A stretch of 64,000 nt of DNA from Candidatus Avidehalobacter gallistercoris (GTDB lineage: Bacteria > Bacillota > Dehalobacteriia > UBA4068 > UBA4997). The stretch lies in the NCBI GenBank assembly GCA_018715045.1, contig DVMH01000021.1, positions 23,515 through 87,514 on the forward strand. The letters run 5' to 3'. The translations under genes and the position numbers were made by a program. The notes below the pieces were generated by a model. The model did no database searches. It worked only from the letters and a program-made list of their open reading frames with translations, and was not told where the DNA came from. This document shows, one piece after another, positions 49,573 to 59,484 of the stretch (positions are counted from its first letter, which is position 1; each line of letters begins with the position of its first letter).

Positions 49573-50151
49573 CTAAGCGTTGGTATCTTCCAGCTGCTGA
49601 TAAATATCGTCCTCGGTTTTATTCAAGTGAAAGCCAGCATAAATCTCGCGCAACAGAGCAGCGTTCGCCTGATAAGCGTCCGACCCAGCCACCGCCACCG
49701 TGTAATAACGCACCGCAGGGATTGGGCTGTATACCACCACCTCGCAAACCGCAGGCTTGCCCTCGGCCAAATCGCCCGACACTGTCACCAGCACTGCGCC
49801 TTTAGGCTTGGCGAGAACCTCGCTCTGCAAAACTTCAGGCTCGGCGAGCACGCCGCCTGCCAACTCCTCAGCCAGACCGGCCAGCCCCTCGGCGGAATAA
49901 TAACTGAACCCGCCCAGTTCGCGCAACAGCGTCAAAGAGATACTGTCATCCACCGCCGCAAAAACTGTCGCCTCGTCCACCTCGGAAAGTTTTTCCCATT
50001 CTGCAGGCAACGTTATTGCCGCACCGTTCGAAGGGTGTTCGTATGCCTGCACATCCATCGCCGCCAGTGACAGCTGCTGCTCTTCAGCGCCGCAGGCCGC
50101 CAACGCCAGCAGCAGATAAAACGCCACAAATACCGCCCAATTCTTTTTCAT
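49573..50151 (-). CDS. Putative lipoprotein
   Basis: 192 residues from the ATG at 50151 after GAGGTG. Signal peptide with lipobox: MKKNWAVFVAFYLLLALAAC, Cys at residue 20 as the lipidated residue. The mature part (ITLPAEWEKLSEVDEATVFA, ALVTVSGD-like VLVTVSGDLAEGKP) resembles small beta-rich extracellular domains with no known function. Last gene of the ftsK-rodZ-rimO-pgsA-pncC operon. Confidence 0.8.
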   Translation of the reverse strand: MKKNWAVFVAFYLLLALAACGAEEQQLSLAAMDVQAYEHPSNGAAITLPAEWEKLSEVDEATVFAAVDDSISLTLLRELGGFSYYSAEGLAGLAEELAGGVLAEPEVLQSEVLAKPKGAVLVTVSGDLAEGKPAVCEVVVYSPIPAVRYYTVAVAGSDAYQANAALLREIYAGFHLNKTEDDIYQQLEDTNA

Positions 50152-50168
50152 CTGCGCACCTCGCATCC

Positions 50169-50666
50169 TTATAAAACAGCAGCCGCTTGAAGCGCCGTCC
50201 GATAAGCCAGCAACGCCGCCTGCTGCCTTACCATATCACGATTGCCAGGGAAAACTGCACGTATCACCCGCACTCCATCATTAACCGCACAGCCGATATA
50301 CACCAGCCCCACCGGCTGCACCGCCATTCCGCCGGTGGGGCCAGCCAGACCCGTAACGGATATGGCGATATCCGCACCTGCCTGCCGCCGGGCTCCCGTC
50401 GCCATCTGCGCCGCTACGGGAGATGATACTGCCGTATACAGCGCCAAATCACGGGATGATACCTCAAGCATTTCCGCCTTGGCCGCGTCACAATAAGTAA
50501 CATATGAGCGCTTTAGCGCCGCCGAAGCCCCGGCATGGCGTGTAAAAGCCGCCGAGAGCATCCCCCCGGTGCAGGATTCAGCAAACGTCACCGTGGCCTG
50601 CTTTACCAACAGAATATCCAACAACGCCGCCGCCTTTTTGTCAATATATTCCATAAGGCTCGCCAT
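50169..50666 (-). CDS. pncC: Nicotinamide-nucleotide amidase (CinA C-terminal domain)
   Basis: 165 residues, the stand-alone CinA C-terminal domain: VTFAESCTGGMLSAAFT with the catalytic Ser, and AISVTGLAGPTGGMAVQPVG. It deamidates NMN in pyridine-nucleotide salvage. There is no N-terminal CinA part, as usual for the short version. Lies 22 bases after pgsA, the typical neighbour. Confidence 0.92.
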   Translation of the reverse strand: MASLMEYIDKKAAALLDILLVKQATVTFAESCTGGMLSAAFTRHAGASAALKRSYVTYCDAAKAEMLEVSSRDLALYTAVSSPVAAQMATGARRQAGADIAISVTGLAGPTGGMAVQPVGLVYIGCAVNDGVRVIRAVFPGNRDMVRQQAALLAYRTALQAAAVL

Positions 50667-50688
50667 ATATGCACCTCTTATCCCTAAA

Positions 50689-51255
50689 TCACATATCAGA
50701 GAGAATCTCCCGGCACCCTTTCAGGTAATCCCAGCCGGAAATATATGTCAGCACCAAAGCCGTATATAACAGCACCTGCCCCAGCACATAAATGAACGTG
50801 TTGGGAAGAAATGGCAGCGTATACACCAGAAGAAGCGCCAGCGCCACCATCTGGCAGGCCGTTTTCCACTTGCCAAGCTTTGAGGCCGCGATAACCACGC
50901 CCGATGATACCGCCACGGTGCGAAGACCAGTGATGGCAAATTCCCGCGCCAGAATCAGGATAACTACCCATGCAGGAACGCGCCCCATGGCCACCAGCGT
51001 CACCATTGCCGCCGTGACCAGTATCTTATCTACCAGCGGGTCCATAAACTTGCCAAACGTGCTGATCATATTACGGCTGCGAGCGATATGGCCGTCGATA
51101 AAATCCGTACAGGCCGCGACAATGAATACTAACCCGGCCAGCAAATCAGCCAACCAGCCGTGAAACAGCGTCACGATCAGAACAAACACCGGCACCAACA
51201 GAAAGCGCGCCATAGTGACTCTGTTTGCCAAATTCATTTTCTGCCAATATTGCAT
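50689..51255 (-). CDS. pgsA: CDP-diacylglycerol-glycerol-3-phosphate 3-phosphatidyltransferase
   Basis: 188 residues. The CDP-alcohol phosphotransferase motif is DFIDGHIARSRNMISTFGKF followed by MDPLVDK, with all catalytic Asp in place, plus four or more membrane helices. It makes phosphatidylglycerol phosphate. Start ATG at 51255 after AGGAGG. rimO ends nine bases upstream and pncC follows, the standard arrangement. Confidence 0.95.
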   Translation of the reverse strand: MQYWQKMNLANRVTMARFLLVPVFVLIVTLFHGWLADLLAGLVFIVAACTDFIDGHIARSRNMISTFGKFMDPLVDKILVTAAMVTLVAMGRVPAWVVILILAREFAITGLRTVAVSSGVVIAASKLGKWKTACQMVALALLLVYTLPFLPNTFIYVLGQVLLYTALVLTYISGWDYLKGCREILSDM

Positions 51256-51264
51256 GATAACCTC

Positions 51265-52593
51265 CTATTTAAGCGGGCGGGCAATCAAATCATACGCCGC
51301 CTGCTCCGTAATTTCCACATTAATGATACTGCCGATATGCCGCTCCGACAGTGTGCCATGCACATTATCCACATAAATCAGACCGTCCACCTCTGGCGCA
51401 TGATACTGCGAGCGCGCCTCAAAGAAGCCGGGAAAATCGACCGACGGCTGCTCCAGCAGAACGGTAAGTTTTTGCCCCACCAGCCGCTCCCGCCACACCG
51501 CCCCCGCATCGGCGAGCTGAGCCATAAGCTGGTTATAACGGCGGGCTTTTACATACTCCTCTATCTGGTCAGGCATTGTGGCAGCTGGCGTATCATCCTC
51601 CTGGGAATAGCGGAAAACACCAGCCCAGTCGATATCAGCCCCGGCAACAAAATCCAGCAACTCAGCAAAATCTGCGTCTGTCTCGCCAGGGAAACCCACC
51701 ATCAGCGTGGTGCGAATAGCCGCGTCAGGCAGATAGGTACGTATTTTCTTAAACAGCGCCTCAATTTCCGTTCGGTTCAGCTTGCGGTTCATGCGCTTGA
51801 TGACAGCAGAACTGACGTGCTGAATCGGAATGTCCAGATAATGGCAGCAACTCTTGCAGTCGCGCACAGCGGCCAGTAAATCGTCGCTTAACCCCTCCGG
51901 ATAGGCGTATAAAAAGCGTAGCATGGCAAAGTTCAGCTTGTCCAGTTCACGCAGCAAATCCGGAAGCAGCGAACGCCCCGCCAAGTCCTGACCATAGGCC
52001 GTAGTATCCTGCGCAATCAGCACCAGTTCTTTAACACCGGCCCTACGCATTTCAGCAGCTTCCGCCACCAATTCGTCGCATGGACGGCTTATTAGCCTGC
52101 CGCGAATTTTCGGAATAGCGCAGAAAGTGCAATGATTGTCGCAGCCCTCAGCAATTTTCAGATAGGCTGTATAGGGAGGCGTCAACTGCACCCGTTCGCA
52201 GATCGGTACAGCCAGTTTTTTATGCGTCTGCCCCCAAAGCTTATGCTGGATAAGACTTGGCAGCTCGGCGTAATCGTTAACCCCCAGCAGCAAATCAATT
52301 TCCGGCATTTCAGCGGCGAGATCTGCTCCGTAACGCTGCGTCAGACAACCGGTTGCCACCAGCAGACGGCAGCGGCCTCCCTCTTTCAGGGCGGCCAGCT
52401 CCAGAATACGTTCAATCGATTCCTGCTTGGCATCATTGATGAAACCGCAGGTGTTAACCACAATAACGTCTGCCTCAAACGGATCTTCGACGATCAGAAA
52501 GCCGGCAGAGACAAGACCGCCAAGCGCGTATTCACTGTCCGCCAGATTTTTGGCGCAGCCCATTGTATCAAAATATATCTTAATCGCGTCCAA
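51265..52593 (-). CDS. rimO: Ribosomal protein S12 methylthiotransferase
   Basis: 442 residues from a TTG at 52593 after AGAGGT. N-terminal MTTase domain with Fe-S cysteines (FDTMGCAKNLADSEY, VVNTCGFI, ATGCLTQRYG), then the radical SAM CxxxCxxC in AEGCDNHCTFCAIPKIRG, and a C-terminal TRAM domain. It methylthiolates Asp of ribosomal protein S12. Between rodZ and pgsA, with which it is co-transcribed. Confidence 0.95.
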   Translation of the reverse strand: MDAIKIYFDTMGCAKNLADSEYALGGLVSAGFLIVEDPFEADVIVVNTCGFINDAKQESIERILELAALKEGGRCRLLVATGCLTQRYGADLAAEMPEIDLLLGVNDYAELPSLIQHKLWGQTHKKLAVPICERVQLTPPYTAYLKIAEGCDNHCTFCAIPKIRGRLISRPCDELVAEAAEMRRAGVKELVLIAQDTTAYGQDLAGRSLLPDLLRELDKLNFAMLRFLYAYPEGLSDDLLAAVRDCKSCCHYLDIPIQHVSSAVIKRMNRKLNRTEIEALFKKIRTYLPDAAIRTTLMVGFPGETDADFAELLDFVAGADIDWAGVFRYSQEDDTPAATMPDQIEEYVKARRYNQLMAQLADAGAVWRERLVGQKLTVLLEQPSVDFPGFFEARSQYHAPEVDGLIYVDNVHGTLSERHIGSIINVEITEQAAYDLIARPLK

Positions 52594-52614
52594 TATAATA
52601 CCTCTTATGTAAAA

Positions 52615-53511
52615 TCAGTTATCCGACCCAACAGGCTGATCGGCATAGCCATCGTAGCTGTCAGTATAAAAATTAAAGTTCCAAATATCGCTCCCAGCGC
52701 TGAAATCCTCCAACGTCTGGCCATTATATTCCACCGTTGTATGGGTGGCCTTATTAAAGCGCAGATACAGGTGGTTCTGCGCCGTAAACGCCTGCGATAA
52801 ACCCGGAGCCAAAGTTACCTGCGAATGCTTTGTGCCGTCAACAGTTGCGCCAACCCAAATTTCCTCATCCTGCGCCGTCACAATGATCGTCACCGGCGCG
52901 GCATTGGCCTGCACCTCGCTCTCAGCCACCGGCAGCTGCTCGCTCCCCTGCAAAAAGCCCGGCAGTTCCGGGTTATCCTGCAGCAAATACAGAGCCAGCA
53001 GCAAAGTAATCACCACGCTGCCCAGCAGCACCCACAAAAAGCGTTTGCCAAAGCGGCGGCTGCGGCTTCTAATCGGGCGTCCCATCGCCACGTTGGCATA
53101 AGCCGAAGCTCGCAGTTGGTTAGCGCTTTCCGCCTTAGCGTTCTGGTCGGCAAGACGGCTTTCCGCCTTATCTTTGACTTCATGCCAGGCTGCGTTGGGC
53201 GAACCGCCCTCTGCCACTGCCTGCACCACCTTTTTGCCGGAAACATAAGCCTCAAATCCCACGTCAGCGCTGTTTTTGGCATAAAACGCCTTTATATCCT
53301 CCAGCAACCCGGCAGGGTCAATCCCCAGGAATTTAGCGTAGGTTTCGGCAAAGCCGATCGCGTAAATGCGCCCCGGCATTCCTGACAAATCACCGTTCTC
53401 CAAAAGCTGCAAGTAATATTCCCGCACCTTGGTAGCTTCCTCCACCGCGTCCAGGCTAAGGCCCAGCGCTTCGCGGGTCACCTTTAACAAACGGCCGTTT
53501 TCCTCCAGCAT
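52615..53511 (-). CDS. rodZ: RodZ-like cell-shape protein (HTH + DUF4115)
   Basis: 298 residues. N-terminal HTH_25 domain (LLKVTREALGLSLDAVEEATKVREYYLQLLENG), a basic juxta-membrane stretch, one membrane helix (FLWVLLGSVVITLLLALYLL, about residues 173-195) and an extracellular DUF4115 domain (APVTIIVTAQDEEIWVGATV). RodZ links MreB to the membrane. The order ftsK-rodZ-rimO-pgsA is widespread in Firmicutes. Confidence 0.88.
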   Translation of the reverse strand: MLEENGRLLKVTREALGLSLDAVEEATKVREYYLQLLENGDLSGMPGRIYAIGFAETYAKFLGIDPAGLLEDIKAFYAKNSADVGFEAYVSGKKVVQAVAEGGSPNAAWHEVKDKAESRLADQNAKAESANQLRASAYANVAMGRPIRSRSRRFGKRFLWVLLGSVVITLLLALYLLQDNPELPGFLQGSEQLPVAESEVQANAAPVTIIVTAQDEEIWVGATVDGTKHSQVTLAPGLSQAFTAQNHLYLRFNKATHTTVEYNGQTLEDFSAGSDIWNFNFYTDSYDGYADQPVGSDN

Positions 53512-53544
53512 AACAATCCGCCTTTCCCGTCTATCTCAATCAAA

Positions 53545-56109
53545 CTACGAGTTTTCAATATCCAGCTCCTCACCCGTCTGCTGCGGCTCCTGCGGCGTCA
53601 GATAAAGCTCGGCAAATGTCGGCATATTCATCAACACGGTACGGCGGTTGCCCTCCGGCGCGCTGACGATACCAAGCTCCTGCATTGTTTCGACCATCCG
53701 CGCCGCCCGGTTATAGCCAATGCGAAAGCGCCTCTGCAGCGATGAGGCTGAAGCCTGTCCGCTGCTGATCACCTGTTGGCAGGCGTCGATGAACAACTCG
53801 TCTCGTTCATCCTTTTCCTCAGCCGCCGCATCCTCCTGCTCCCCCGGCAACGGCAGTTCCAGATATTCCGGCTCAGCCTGCTGCTTGCAGTATTCCACCA
53901 AATCGTGAATTTCGTCCTCGCTCAAAAACGCACCCTGCACCCGCAACGGCTTCTGTCTGCCGATCGGGAAATAGAGCATATCGCCTTTGCCCAACAGCTT
54001 TTCCGCGCCGCCCATATCCAAAATGGTGCGCGAATCGATCTGCGAGGATACGGCGAAAGCGATACGCGAGGGAATATTGGCCTTGATCAGGCCGGTTATT
54101 ACATCCACAGAGGGGCGCTGAGTAGCGATGACCAGATGAATACCCGCCGCGCGCGCCATTTGCGCCAGACGGCAGATCGAATCCTCCACGTCATGCGAAG
54201 CCACCATCATCAAATCGGCCAGCTCATCGATCAGCACCACAATCTGCGGCATTTTAGCCGCATCCGGCAGCTCGTTATAAGCTGCAAAATTCTTTACGCC
54301 CGCGTTGACGAACACCAGATAACGGCGCTCCATCTCGTTGACGACTTCTTTTAAAACCTGCGACGCCTTTTTCGCGTCGGTAACCACCGGGCGGCCTAAA
54401 TGCGGCAGACCGACATAGCCAGTCATTTCCACCTTTTTCGGGTCAACCATGATGAATTTGACCTCGTCTGGCTTAGCTTTATAAAGTATGCTGCAAATCA
54501 GCGTGTTCATGCAGACGCTTTTGCCGCTGCCCGTGGCGCCTGCGATCAGCAGGTGGGGCATCTCGGCCAGATCACCGACAATAGCGCCGCCGTTGATGTC
54601 CACCCCAAACGCAATAGATAGCTTTGATTTACTCTTGGCAAACGCATCGCTGGCCAAAACATCTTTGAAATAAACCGGACTAGTCTCCTCGCGCGCCACC
54701 TCGATACCAACCACGGATTTGCCTGGCACTGGCGCTTCGATACGCAGCCCCCGCGCGGCCAGCGCCAGCGCAATATCGTCCGCAAGCCCCACGATACGGG
54801 AAATTTTTACCCCCGGCGCAGGCTGCAACTCATAACGGATAATCGTGGGACCGCAGATGACCTCTACTACCTTAGTTTTAACACCAAAGCTAGCGAGCAC
54901 ATTTTCCAGCGCCTGGCTGTCGTCCATAATACGCTGATTAATGCTGCTGTCTTTAACCGTCACACCGCCTTTCATCAGCGAAATTGGCGGCAGCTTATAA
55001 TTGACTACACGTTTCAGCTCAGTATGCACACCCTCGACAGGTTCATTCGCACCGGTTATTTCTGCCGTTCCATTCGATACATTCAGTTCTTTCGATTCGT
55101 TCGGTTCGCTCTCCACCGCTTCCGGCTTAACCTGCGCCTCTGGCCGGGGCAACGGCGGCTCCATCTGGGAACGCGCCAATTCCGCCGCCTGTACGGCTTG
55201 CTCCAGCGTGTGGGCAGGTGTTTCGGCCGGTATGCCCCAGGCCCGCGCAGTCTGCTTCTGCTCCTGCATATGCTCACCGTCCGCCGCTTTGGCACGCAAC
55301 ACGCCCGCAGGCTCTGGCCCATCGTTCAAACCACCGCTCAGCATTTCGCCGACAGTAACATGGTCGTATTCACTTTTCGGGGTTTCTTCAAAGCGCCGCC
55401 CGCTGTATTCAGTGATAATCGGAGGCAGCTTGACCTCTTGCGGCATCTCACGTTTGGCCGCCAGGCGCTTCGACGCGGCTGAAGATTTTGGTTCATCATC
55501 AGTATCATTACCCATACCAGCAAACCAACCGGCAAACCAACCGGGAATCGCCTTGATAAACGCGAAAATCGGCATATCGCTGCTCAGCATTATGCCCAGC
55601 AGCAAAAACGCCGTAAGGATTATGTAACGCGCAGCGGCGCTGGGCAGCCAGAACACCGGAAGACACGCTACAAAGCCGCTGACGCCACCGCCAAAACCGG
55701 CCAGAGCCGCCTGCATGGCCGCTTTGAAGCCCCCGGCAAACTGCCCCAGATGCAACAGTCCCGCCGCCGCCAACAGAAAAAAGCACCAGCCTGCAATCTG
55801 CCACGAATCAAACTTCCTCTTGCGCTCGCTGTATAATGCGTAACCAAGATAAACAAAAGTGAGCGCCAGCGCCAAATTTGCCGCCCCTGCGGCGATATCC
55901 GCCAGTACCTGCCCCGGCGTGGGCTTGTCCAACAGCACCCCCACCGCCAGCACTAAAAACCAGCCGCCCAGCAGGAGCCCTATCAGCATCAGCCCCACGC
56001 CAAGAGAGCGAAACTGCTCAGCCCTTTCCTTAGCGGTGAGCTTTTTACGGACAGGGGCCTTTTTACTGCCGCCAGTCTTTTTGCGCGTCTGTTTATTATC
56101 AGTTGTCAT
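53545..56109 (-). CDS. ftsK: DNA translocase FtsK/SpoIIIE
   Basis: 854 residues. Several N-terminal membrane helices (about residues 30-190), an acidic/variable linker, then the motor: Walker A AGATGSGKSVCMNTLI, Walker B VVLIDELADLMMVA, and a C-terminal gamma (winged-helix) domain LQRRFRIGYNRAARMVETMQELGIVS that reads orientation sequences. It pumps chromosome DNA at the division septum and, in spore formers, into the forespore. Heads the ftsK-rodZ-rimO-pgsA-pncC-lipoprotein operon. Confidence 0.95.
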   Translation of the reverse strand: MTTDNKQTRKKTGGSKKAPVRKKLTAKERAEQFRSLGVGLMLIGLLLGGWFLVLAVGVLLDKPTPGQVLADIAAGAANLALALTFVYLGYALYSERKRKFDSWQIAGWCFFLLAAAGLLHLGQFAGGFKAAMQAALAGFGGGVSGFVACLPVFWLPSAAARYIILTAFLLLGIMLSSDMPIFAFIKAIPGWFAGWFAGMGNDTDDEPKSSAASKRLAAKREMPQEVKLPPIITEYSGRRFEETPKSEYDHVTVGEMLSGGLNDGPEPAGVLRAKAADGEHMQEQKQTARAWGIPAETPAHTLEQAVQAAELARSQMEPPLPRPEAQVKPEAVESEPNESKELNVSNGTAEITGANEPVEGVHTELKRVVNYKLPPISLMKGGVTVKDSSINQRIMDDSQALENVLASFGVKTKVVEVICGPTIIRYELQPAPGVKISRIVGLADDIALALAARGLRIEAPVPGKSVVGIEVAREETSPVYFKDVLASDAFAKSKSKLSIAFGVDINGGAIVGDLAEMPHLLIAGATGSGKSVCMNTLICSILYKAKPDEVKFIMVDPKKVEMTGYVGLPHLGRPVVTDAKKASQVLKEVVNEMERRYLVFVNAGVKNFAAYNELPDAAKMPQIVVLIDELADLMMVASHDVEDSICRLAQMARAAGIHLVIATQRPSVDVITGLIKANIPSRIAFAVSSQIDSRTILDMGGAEKLLGKGDMLYFPIGRQKPLRVQGAFLSEDEIHDLVEYCKQQAEPEYLELPLPGEQEDAAAEEKDERDELFIDACQQVISSGQASASSLQRRFRIGYNRAARMVETMQELGIVSAPEGNRRTVLMNMPTFAELYLTPQEPQQTGEELDIENS

Positions 56110-56200
56110 CAGGCGATCCTTTCCGAAATCAGCCGGTAAACCGGTCTTCTACACGTAGTTTGTTAACTGTTAATATTTCGGCAGGCTAAGCCCAATTCCT

Positions 56201-56410
56201 TTATTTTGGCATAAAAATTCTCCGCCCCGGAGCTAACTCTGCTCGCAAAAAATCCTTAGGATCGGTGCTGCAAACCGATTCAATGCTAACAAAGCCGTTG
56301 CCCTGCCAGCGAAGCTTGCAAGGGCAGTTGGCCACCGTGCCGTCCAGCAGACTGCATTTTTGGTCCAGTCCAGCCAGCACGATTGATTCCGGGATCACGC
56401 TCCACAACAT
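56201..56410 (-). CDS. YlzJ-like protein
   Basis: 69 residues from the ATG at 56410. [19 protein letters not shown] and the ending [13 protein letters not shown] match the small YlzJ-like proteins found just after tepA in Bacillus and relatives. Function unknown. Overlaps tepA by 16 bases. Confidence 0.82.
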   Translation of the reverse strand: MLWSVIPESIVLAGLDQKCSLLDGTVANCPCKLRWQGNGFVSIESVCSTDPKDFLRAELAPGRRIFMPK

Positions 56411-57258
56411 TTGCCACACCCCGCTTTCTGCTTTTTATGCTCTTGCCCATGGCCATGGCCATGGCCGCGGCAACACCCAGCTTCGCCCGCGTCAATCAGC
56501 TGGTGCAGGGCGGCAAGCGCCTCCTGAAGTCCGCCTACCTCATCGATCAAACCGCATTTAACAGCGTCCTCACCAGCCAGTACAGTACCGATATCTCGGG
56601 CAAGCTCTCCGGTGTTCATCATAAAATTGCGCACCTGCTGGTCAGAAATGTTGGAATGAGATGTGATAAAACCAATGACCCTGTCCTGCATACGTTCCAG
56701 ATAATCGAAGCTCTGCTGCACACCAAGCACCATGCCCGTCATACGAATAGGGTGAATGGTCATAGTGGCCGTCGGAGCGATCAGCGAATGATGTGCGGCC
56801 ACAGCAATGGGCACGCCGATACTATGCCCGCCGCCCAACACCAGTGATACCACGGGCTTCTTCATGCTGGCCATCATCTCGGCAATTGCCAACCCAGCCT
56901 CCACATCACCGCCCACAGTGTTCAAGATCACCAGCAGACCCTTGATGTCCGGGCTTTCCTCCACCGCTACCAATTGGGGTATGATGTGCTCGTATTTGGT
57001 GGTTTTATTCTGCGGCGGCATCACCAAATGCCCCTCCACTTGGCCAATGATCGTCAGCACGTGCACTTCGCTCACCAGTTCCGGCACCTTGGCCTCGCCC
57101 AACTCGCTGATAACTTTTGAACGGTCGGCATCACCGCCGTCATTCTGAGCATCCGGGTTATCCGGGGCGTTCGGTTCGGTTGGGTTCTCTGGCGTCACAT
57201 CATTATGCAGCGCGGGATAAATCCGCCAATTCTCTTTTGAATCGTAAAACACAAGCAT
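56395..57258 (-). CDS. tepA: ClpP-like translocation-enhancing protease TepA with metal-binding tail
   Basis: 287 residues. The ClpP-fold has [19 protein letters not shown], catalytic Ser in [16 protein letters not shown] and the [16 protein letters not shown] helix, as in TepA/YmfB, thought to degrade signal peptides or assist secretion. The C-terminal 26 residues are unusual: [13 protein letters not shown] followed by CGKCC, a His/Cys-rich likely metal-binding tail. Its coding DNA contains three CCATGG hexamers in a row (56448-56465). Start after GGAGGAG. Confidence 0.88.
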   Translation of the reverse strand: MLVFYDSKENWRIYPALHNDVTPENPTEPNAPDNPDAQNDGGDADRSKVISELGEAKVPELVSEVHVLTIIGQVEGHLVMPPQNKTTKYEHIIPQLVAVEESPDIKGLLVILNTVGGDVEAGLAIAEMMASMKKPVVSLVLGGGHSIGVPIAVAAHHSLIAPTATMTIHPIRMTGMVLGVQQSFDYLERMQDRVIGFITSHSNISDQQVRNFMMNTGELARDIGTVLAGEDAVKCGLIDEVGGLQEALAALHQLIDAGEAGCCRGHGHGHGQEHKKQKAGCGKCCGA

Positions 57259-57324
57259 CTCTCCTCCGTTTGGGAATTTTTCACTATATACGCCATAGTC
57301 TGCCCCAAGCGGACGTAATTTAAT

Positions 57325-57368
57325 CGCAAAAAAGCGCCTCCGCCGCCGTTAAAACGGTGCAAAGACGC
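57325..57368 (-). terminator. Intrinsic terminator of the RNase J gene
   Basis: On the - strand GCGTCT (57368-57363) pairs with AGGCGC (57339-57334) with an inner CCGTT/AACGG stem, followed by TTTTTT. It lies between the RNase J stop and tepA. Confidence 0.72.
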
Positions 57369-57387
57369 TATAAAATGCTTGTTCAAA

Positions 57388-59400
57388 TCAAATTTCGTTG
57401 ATGATCGGCACGATGATCGGTTTGCGTCCGGTGCGCTCAAAACACAGCTTGGCAATGGCCGCCTTGATAGCCGCTTTCATCGCGGACTGACTATATTCCT
57501 TGCCTGCAAAACTCTCCACAATAGCAACAATACGCTTTTCCGCTTCGCGGAAAATAGTGTCGTTTCCTTTTTCGTACACAAACCCGCGCGAAAAGATATA
57601 AGGCATACTGTTCAAACGGCATTCATCACGGTCGATTACAATGCTGGCGATCACAATACCGTCGCTGGAAAGCTGCTTTCTATCCTTAAGCACAGTGGTA
57701 CCGACATCACCGATGCCGCGTCCGTCAATCAGTATCATGCCGGCATGCACCTTGCCCGTCACCTTGGCTGTGCGAGAGGAAAGCTCCAATACCTGGCCAT
57801 TTTCCATCACGAATACGTTTTTAGCAGGCACGCCCATCTTTTCGGCCAGCTTGCCGTGCTCGCACAGCATACGATATTCGCCGTGCACTGGCATGAAGAA
57901 CTTTGGCCGTACCAGATTGAACAGCAGTTTCATATCCTCCTGGCTGGCATGGCCGGAAACGTGAATACCAAGGCTTCTGCCATAGGCAACATCAACACCG
58001 AGATGATACAGATTGTCCACTGTTTTGGAAATCATCAGCTCATTACCGGGAATCGGATTGGCGGATATTACCACCAGGTCGCCGGGGCGCAGATGTACCT
58101 GACGGTGCTCGCCCTGCGACATACGCGTCAAACCGGCCAGGCTTTCACCTTGGCTGCCGGTGGTCAAAATCGCCAGCTTCCGGTCGGGATATTTACGAAT
58201 ATCGTTGATGTCGATAAACGTGCTGCTTTTAACTTTCAGATAGCCCAGTTCATTGGCGATACCCACCACGTTATTCATGCCGCGGCCAACCACAGCCACC
58301 TTACGTCCTGTTCGCTCCGCCGCCCAAATGGCCTGCTGAATACGATGAACATTGGATGCAAACGTGGTCACGATAATACGTCCGGTAGCATTCAGAAAGA
58401 TGGTGTCCAATGACTGGCCGACAGTTTTCTCCGAGGCGGTAAAGCCAGGACGCTCCACATTGGTGCTGTCCGACATCAGCAACAGAACACCCTCCTGACC
58501 CAGCTGGGAAATGCGCGTCAGATCCATAAACTTGCCGTCGATCGGCGACATATCAATTTTATAGTCGCCAGTATGCAGCACCACGCCCACCGGAGTGTGG
58601 ATCGCCAGCGCCATCGAATCGGGGATACTGTGGGATACATGAATAAACTCTACCTTAAATGGGCCGGCGCTGATAACATCATGCGGCGCCACCTCATGCA
58701 GATTATTGGTGGAAAGATTATGCTCCTTGAGCTTTCCCTTAATTAGCCCCAGTGTCAGGCGGCTGCCATAAACCGGCACTTTCAGATCCCTAAGCACATA
58801 GGGCAAAGCGCCGATATGATCCTCATGACCGTGCGTAACGAAAATACCGCGCACCATGCTGCGGTTTTCCAACAGATAGTTATAATCTGGTATAACGAGG
58901 TCGATACCAAGCTGCTCATCATCAGGAAAAGTCATGCCGCTGTCAACTACGATGATGTTATTGCCGAATTTAAAAGCGGTCATATTCTTGCCCACTTCAC
59001 CGAGACCGCCCAACGGTATCACTGCCAGCTTGCCACGCGCCGCCGCGCCGCCCTCTTTCACGGCCGGCTTGCGGCCAGGCTTCTCATAAGCCTTATCGTT
59101 CAACTTATCAGTCAATCTGTTGTTCGGCCTTGCGTTCGGCTTTTCGCCGTTCTTGTCCACTTTAGGCGGTCTGCCGCGTCTGGCTGGGGCGGCAGGTGGA
59201 GTGTTTCCGTCCGCCTTTTCCGCCGGTTTCACCGGTCCTACCTGCGCTTTAGCTGCAAGCCCGGCTGCCGGTTTTTTGCCTGCCGCTTTCTTGGCGCTTT
59301 TCGCCAGATTCTTAATTACGTCCGCAGCAGTGCTTTTCAGGTTTATACCTGCCGGTTCGACGACAGTGCCGCCCGCGGCGTTAAAATTGTCTCTTGCCAT
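57388..59400 (-). CDS. rnj: Ribonuclease J with long N-terminal extension
   Basis: 670 residues from the ATG at 59400 (AAAGGAG upstream). The metallo-beta-lactamase core begins near residue 113 (KLAVIPLGGLGEVGKN) with the HxHxDH metal motif VTHGHEDHIGA, then beta-CASP and C-terminal domains (IPGNELMISKTVDNLY). It is a 5'-3' exo/endoribonuclease for mRNA decay and rRNA maturation. The first ~112 residues are a low-complexity Lys/Pro/Ala/Asn-rich extension with an AT-hook-like RRGRPPK, absent from the roughly 555-residue Bacillus enzyme. Confidence 0.92.
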   Translation of the reverse strand: MARDNFNAAGGTVVEPAGINLKSTAADVIKNLAKSAKKAAGKKPAAGLAAKAQVGPVKPAEKADGNTPPAAPARRGRPPKVDKNGEKPNARPNNRLTDKLNDKAYEKPGRKPAVKEGGAAARGKLAVIPLGGLGEVGKNMTAFKFGNNIIVVDSGMTFPDDEQLGIDLVIPDYNYLLENRSMVRGIFVTHGHEDHIGALPYVLRDLKVPVYGSRLTLGLIKGKLKEHNLSTNNLHEVAPHDVISAGPFKVEFIHVSHSIPDSMALAIHTPVGVVLHTGDYKIDMSPIDGKFMDLTRISQLGQEGVLLLMSDSTNVERPGFTASEKTVGQSLDTIFLNATGRIIVTTFASNVHRIQQAIWAAERTGRKVAVVGRGMNNVVGIANELGYLKVKSSTFIDINDIRKYPDRKLAILTTGSQGESLAGLTRMSQGEHRQVHLRPGDLVVISANPIPGNELMISKTVDNLYHLGVDVAYGRSLGIHVSGHASQEDMKLLFNLVRPKFFMPVHGEYRMLCEHGKLAEKMGVPAKNVFVMENGQVLELSSRTAKVTGKVHAGMILIDGRGIGDVGTTVLKDRKQLSSDGIVIASIVIDRDECRLNSMPYIFSRGFVYEKGNDTIFREAEKRIVAIVESFAGKEYSQSAMKAAIKAAIAKLCFERTGRKPIIVPIINEI

Positions 59401-59484
59401 AATCACACTCCTTTACTTAAAAAAATTTTACTTCTTAATATGGTAAATTAAGGAAGCCTGTCCATCCAAGGCGCGGCGCGCCTT

